NCBI GenBank assembly: GCA_018623655.1
Contig: JAAZVG010000029.1
Span: 1-13,484, forward strand
DNA length: 13,484 nt
Source: Flavobacteriaceae bacterium
GTDB lineage: Bacteria > Bacteroidota > Bacteroidia > Flavobacteriales > Flavobacteriaceae
Reading direction: 5' to 3'
In this document: one piece after another, positions 11,377 through 13,484 of the stretch
Position numbering within the stretch: the first letter of the stretch is position 1
Layout of the letters: every line of letters starts with the position of its first letter
Made by a program: the position numbers and the translations under genes
The notes under the pieces: model-generated
The model's input: only the letters and a program-made list of their open reading frames with translations
What the model was told of the DNA's origin: nothing
Database searches by the model: none

Positions 11377-13484
11377 ATGCATGTAGTAAAAAGAGACGGG
11401 AGACAGGAGCCCGTAATGTTCGATAAAATCACCACACGAATCCGCAAATTATGCTATGGGTTAAGTCCACTGGTAGACCCTGTTAAAGTAGCGATGCGAG
11501 TTATTGATGGTTTATACGACGGAGTTACTACATCAGAATTAGATAATCTTGCTGCAGAGGTGGCTGCCACAATGACTACTACCCACCCTGATTTTGCGCA
11601 ATTGGCAGCGAGAATATCAGTATCGAACCTCCATAAAAATACCAAGAAGTCATTCTCTGAAACTATGGATGACCTCTATAACTACGTCAATCCGAGAACC
11701 GGTAAGAAAGGGCCGCTTCTATCCGACGAAGTTCATAAGGTAATTATGGATAACGCTGAAAAACTCGATTCTTGCATCATCTACGACCGCGATTTCGGTT
11801 ACGATTACTTCGGTTTTAAAACCCTAGAGCGTTCGTATCTATTGAAGATTAATGGTAAAATCGTCGAACGCCCTCAGCATATGCTGATGAGAGTTTCGGT
11901 AGGTATTCACCCTAACGACTTAGATGCTGCCGTCGAGACTTATGACTTAATGTCGAAGCGTTACTTTACGCACGCAACTCCAACATTATTTAATTCAGGA
12001 ACTCCTAAGCCCCAAATGTCGTCATGCTTTCTTTTGACTATGAAAGACGATAGTATCGATGGTATTTATGACACCTTAAAGCAAACCGCAAAAATATCCC
12101 AATCCGCTGGAGGAATCGGATTATCAATTCATAATATTAGGGCTACCGGATCATATATTTCAGGAACCAACGGTACTTCAAATGGGATTGTACCTATGCT
12201 GCGTGTGTACAATGATACCGCACGCTATGTAGATCAGGGCGGAGGAAAAAGGAAAGGAAGCTTTGCCATGTACCTCGAACCATGGCACGCCGATATTTTT
12301 GACTTTCTCGATCTAAAAAAGAATCACGGTAAAGAAGAAATGCGTGCGCGCGACCTTTTCTATGCGATGTGGATTCCAGATTTGTTCATGAAGCGTGTTG
12401 AAGCCAACGAAGATTGGACACTAATGTGCCCCAATGAGTGTCCTGGTTTATACGACAATCACAGTGAAGAATTCGACAAACTTTACCTTCAATACGAGGC
12501 TGAGGATAGAGGGCGAAAAACCGTTAAGGCTCGTGAATTATGGGAAAAGATACTGGAATCCCAAATTGAGACCGGAACCCCATACATGTTATATAAGGAT
12601 GCGGCAAACCGAAAGAGCAATCAAAAGAATCTAGGTACAATTCGATCTTCAAATCTTTGTACCGAGATTTTAGAATACACTTCAGAAGACGAAGTAGCCG
12701 TTTGTAATCTAGCATCCATTGCGCTCCCAATGTTTGTTAAAGACGGGCAATTCGACCATGAAGAATTATTTAATGTGACCAAACGTGTGACGCGTAACCT
12801 AAATAAGGTAATCGATCGCAACTATTATCCTGTTGTAGAAGCTGAGAATTCAAATATGCGCCACCGACCAGTCGGATTAGGAGTTCAAGGATTAGCAGAT
12901 GCCTTTATCATGATGCGATTACCCTTCACTTCTGATGAAGCAAAAAAACTGAATCAAGAGATTTTTGAAACCCTTTACTTTGCTGCAGTAACCGCTTCTA
13001 TGGAGATGGCACAAGACGAAGGGCCCTACAGCAGTTACAAGGGATCCCCAATATCCGATGGTAAGTTTCAATATGAGCTCTGGGGAATCAAAGATGACGA
13101 GCTATCAGGCCGATGGGATTGGAATGCACTTCGTAAAAAAATAAAGAAACACGGTGTAAGAAACTCACTTCTTGTCGCTCCTATGCCTACAGCGTCAACC
13201 TCTCAAATATTGGGTAATAATGAGTGCTTTGAACCATATACTTCAAACCTCTATACGCGCCGTGTACTATCTGGAGAGTTTATTGTAGTCAACAAGCACC
13301 TTTTGAGAGATTTAGTTCGTCTGGGCTTATGGAATGAAAGTATGAAGCAAGAACTTATGAGAGCTAATGGTTCGATTCAACATATTGATGGGATTCCAGA
13401 AGATATTAAAGCGCTTTACAAAACTGCATGGGAACTCAGCATGAAAGACATTATCGATATGAGTCGTCACAGAGGTTATTTTAT
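11377..13484 (+). CDS. nrdA: Ribonucleoside-diphosphate reductase class Ia, alpha (catalytic) subunit, 3' end outside window
   Basis: The frame is open from the ATG at 11377 to the window edge (702 codons visible); the C-terminal redox-active cysteine pair lies beyond. Residues 1 to about 90 form one ATP-cone allosteric domain (VVKRDGRQEPVMFDKITTRI). The active-site dithiol is Cys217 (QMSSCFLL) with Cys443 (VCNLASIAL). The thiyl-radical site is Cys428 in NLCTEI with Asn426 and Glu430, and PMPTASTSQILGNNECFEPY is the phosphate-binding loop. The spacing Cys428 to Cys443 (15) is that of human R1 (429 and 444) and not E. coli (439 and 462), so this is a eukaryote-like class Ia enzyme. It reduces all four ribonucleoside diphosphates together with NrdB. 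No Shine-Dalgarno precedes the ATG, and no promoter is seen in the 36-bp gap. Confidence 0.97.
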   Translation, partial: MHVVKRDGRQEPVMFDKITTRIRKLCYGLSPLVDPVKVAMRVIDGLYDGVTTSELDNLAAEVAATMTTTHPDFAQLAARISVSNLHKNTKKSFSETMDDLYNYVNPRTGKKGPLLSDEVHKVIMDNAEKLDSCIIYDRDFGYDYFGFKTLERSYLLKINGKIVERPQHMLMRVSVGIHPNDLDAAVETYDLMSKRYFTHATPTLFNSGTPKPQMSSCFLLTMKDDSIDGIYDTLKQTAKISQSAGGIGLSIHNIRATGSYISGTNGTSNGIVPMLRVYNDTARYVDQGGGKRKGSFAMYLEPWHADIFDFLDLKKNHGKEEMRARDLFYAMWIPDLFMKRVEANEDWTLMCPNECPGLYDNHSEEFDKLYLQYEAEDRGRKTVKARELWEKILESQIETGTPYMLYKDAANRKSNQKNLGTIRSSNLCTEILEYTSEDEVAVCNLASIALPMFVKDGQFDHEELFNVTKRVTRNLNKVIDRNYYPVVEAENSNMRHRPVGLGVQGLADAFIMMRLPFTSDEAKKLNQEIFETLYFAAVTASMEMAQDEGPYSSYKGSPISDGKFQYELWGIKDDELSGRWDWNALRKKIKKHGVRNSLLVAPMPTASTSQILGNNECFEPYTSNLYTRRVLSGEFIVVNKHLLRDLVRLGLWNESMKQELMRANGSIQHIDGIPEDIKALYKTAWELSMKDIIDMSRHRGYF

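Noticed and set aside
12434..12821. Small open frames on both strands within 12434-12821
   Set aside because: They are out of frame with the intact nrdA coding sequence and encode no recognisable motif.

Overview
The window looks like chromosomal DNA of a member of the Bacteroidota, most likely a Flavobacteriales-type bacterium. Four things point there. Several genes are preceded by the TAnnTTTG -7 element typical of the phylum, and none has a convincing Shine-Dalgarno sequence at its start. The class Ia ribonucleotide reductase (nrdB then nrdA) is of the eukaryote-like type common in this phylum. The short ssb, the stand-alone ACT-domain protein and the DUF3109 protein are families I associate with flavobacteria. 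No tRNA or rRNA gene, insertion sequence, CRISPR array or phage gene was seen. The taxonomic call is an inference from reading, not from a search.

Layout, left to right. Positions 1-1490 hold the 3' part of mfd (transcription-repair coupling factor). It converges on a minus-strand pair: yraN (a nuclease-fold protein of unknown role) followed by a small ACT-domain protein. A 100-bp spacer then leads into metG, which overlaps by one base with a histone-deacetylase-like amidohydrolase gene. This converges on a short ssb gene that carries an in-frame TAA at codon 7. Divergent from ssb is a small zinc-ribbon protein gene whose frame is broken at a run of eight A. It overlaps a TTG-started NAD-binding epimerase-like gene. 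A minus-strand lipoprotein gene follows, then tdh (SDR-type L-threonine 3-dehydrogenase), a sterol desaturase/fatty acid hydroxylase family membrane protein, a cysteine-rich DUF3109 protein, a 201-bp regulatory spacer with palindromes, nrdB, and nrdA running off the right edge.

Most of this is housekeeping: DNA repair, translation, deoxyribonucleotide supply and threonine catabolism. The DNA-related genes (mfd, ssb, nrdBA, possibly yraN) do not form one operon. The genome is very compact here: all three convergent gene pairs share bases at their stop codons, and three neighbouring co-directional pairs overlap (TAATG, ATGA and an 8-base overlap).

I do not see a clear new multi-gene system. 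The observations most worth checking are the two broken reading frames lying back to back (ssb nonsense codon, zinc-ribbon frameshift), the paired palindromes upstream of nrdB, the nearly leaderless promoters, and the cysteine-rich DUF3109 gene directly before the di-iron ribonucleotide reductase.
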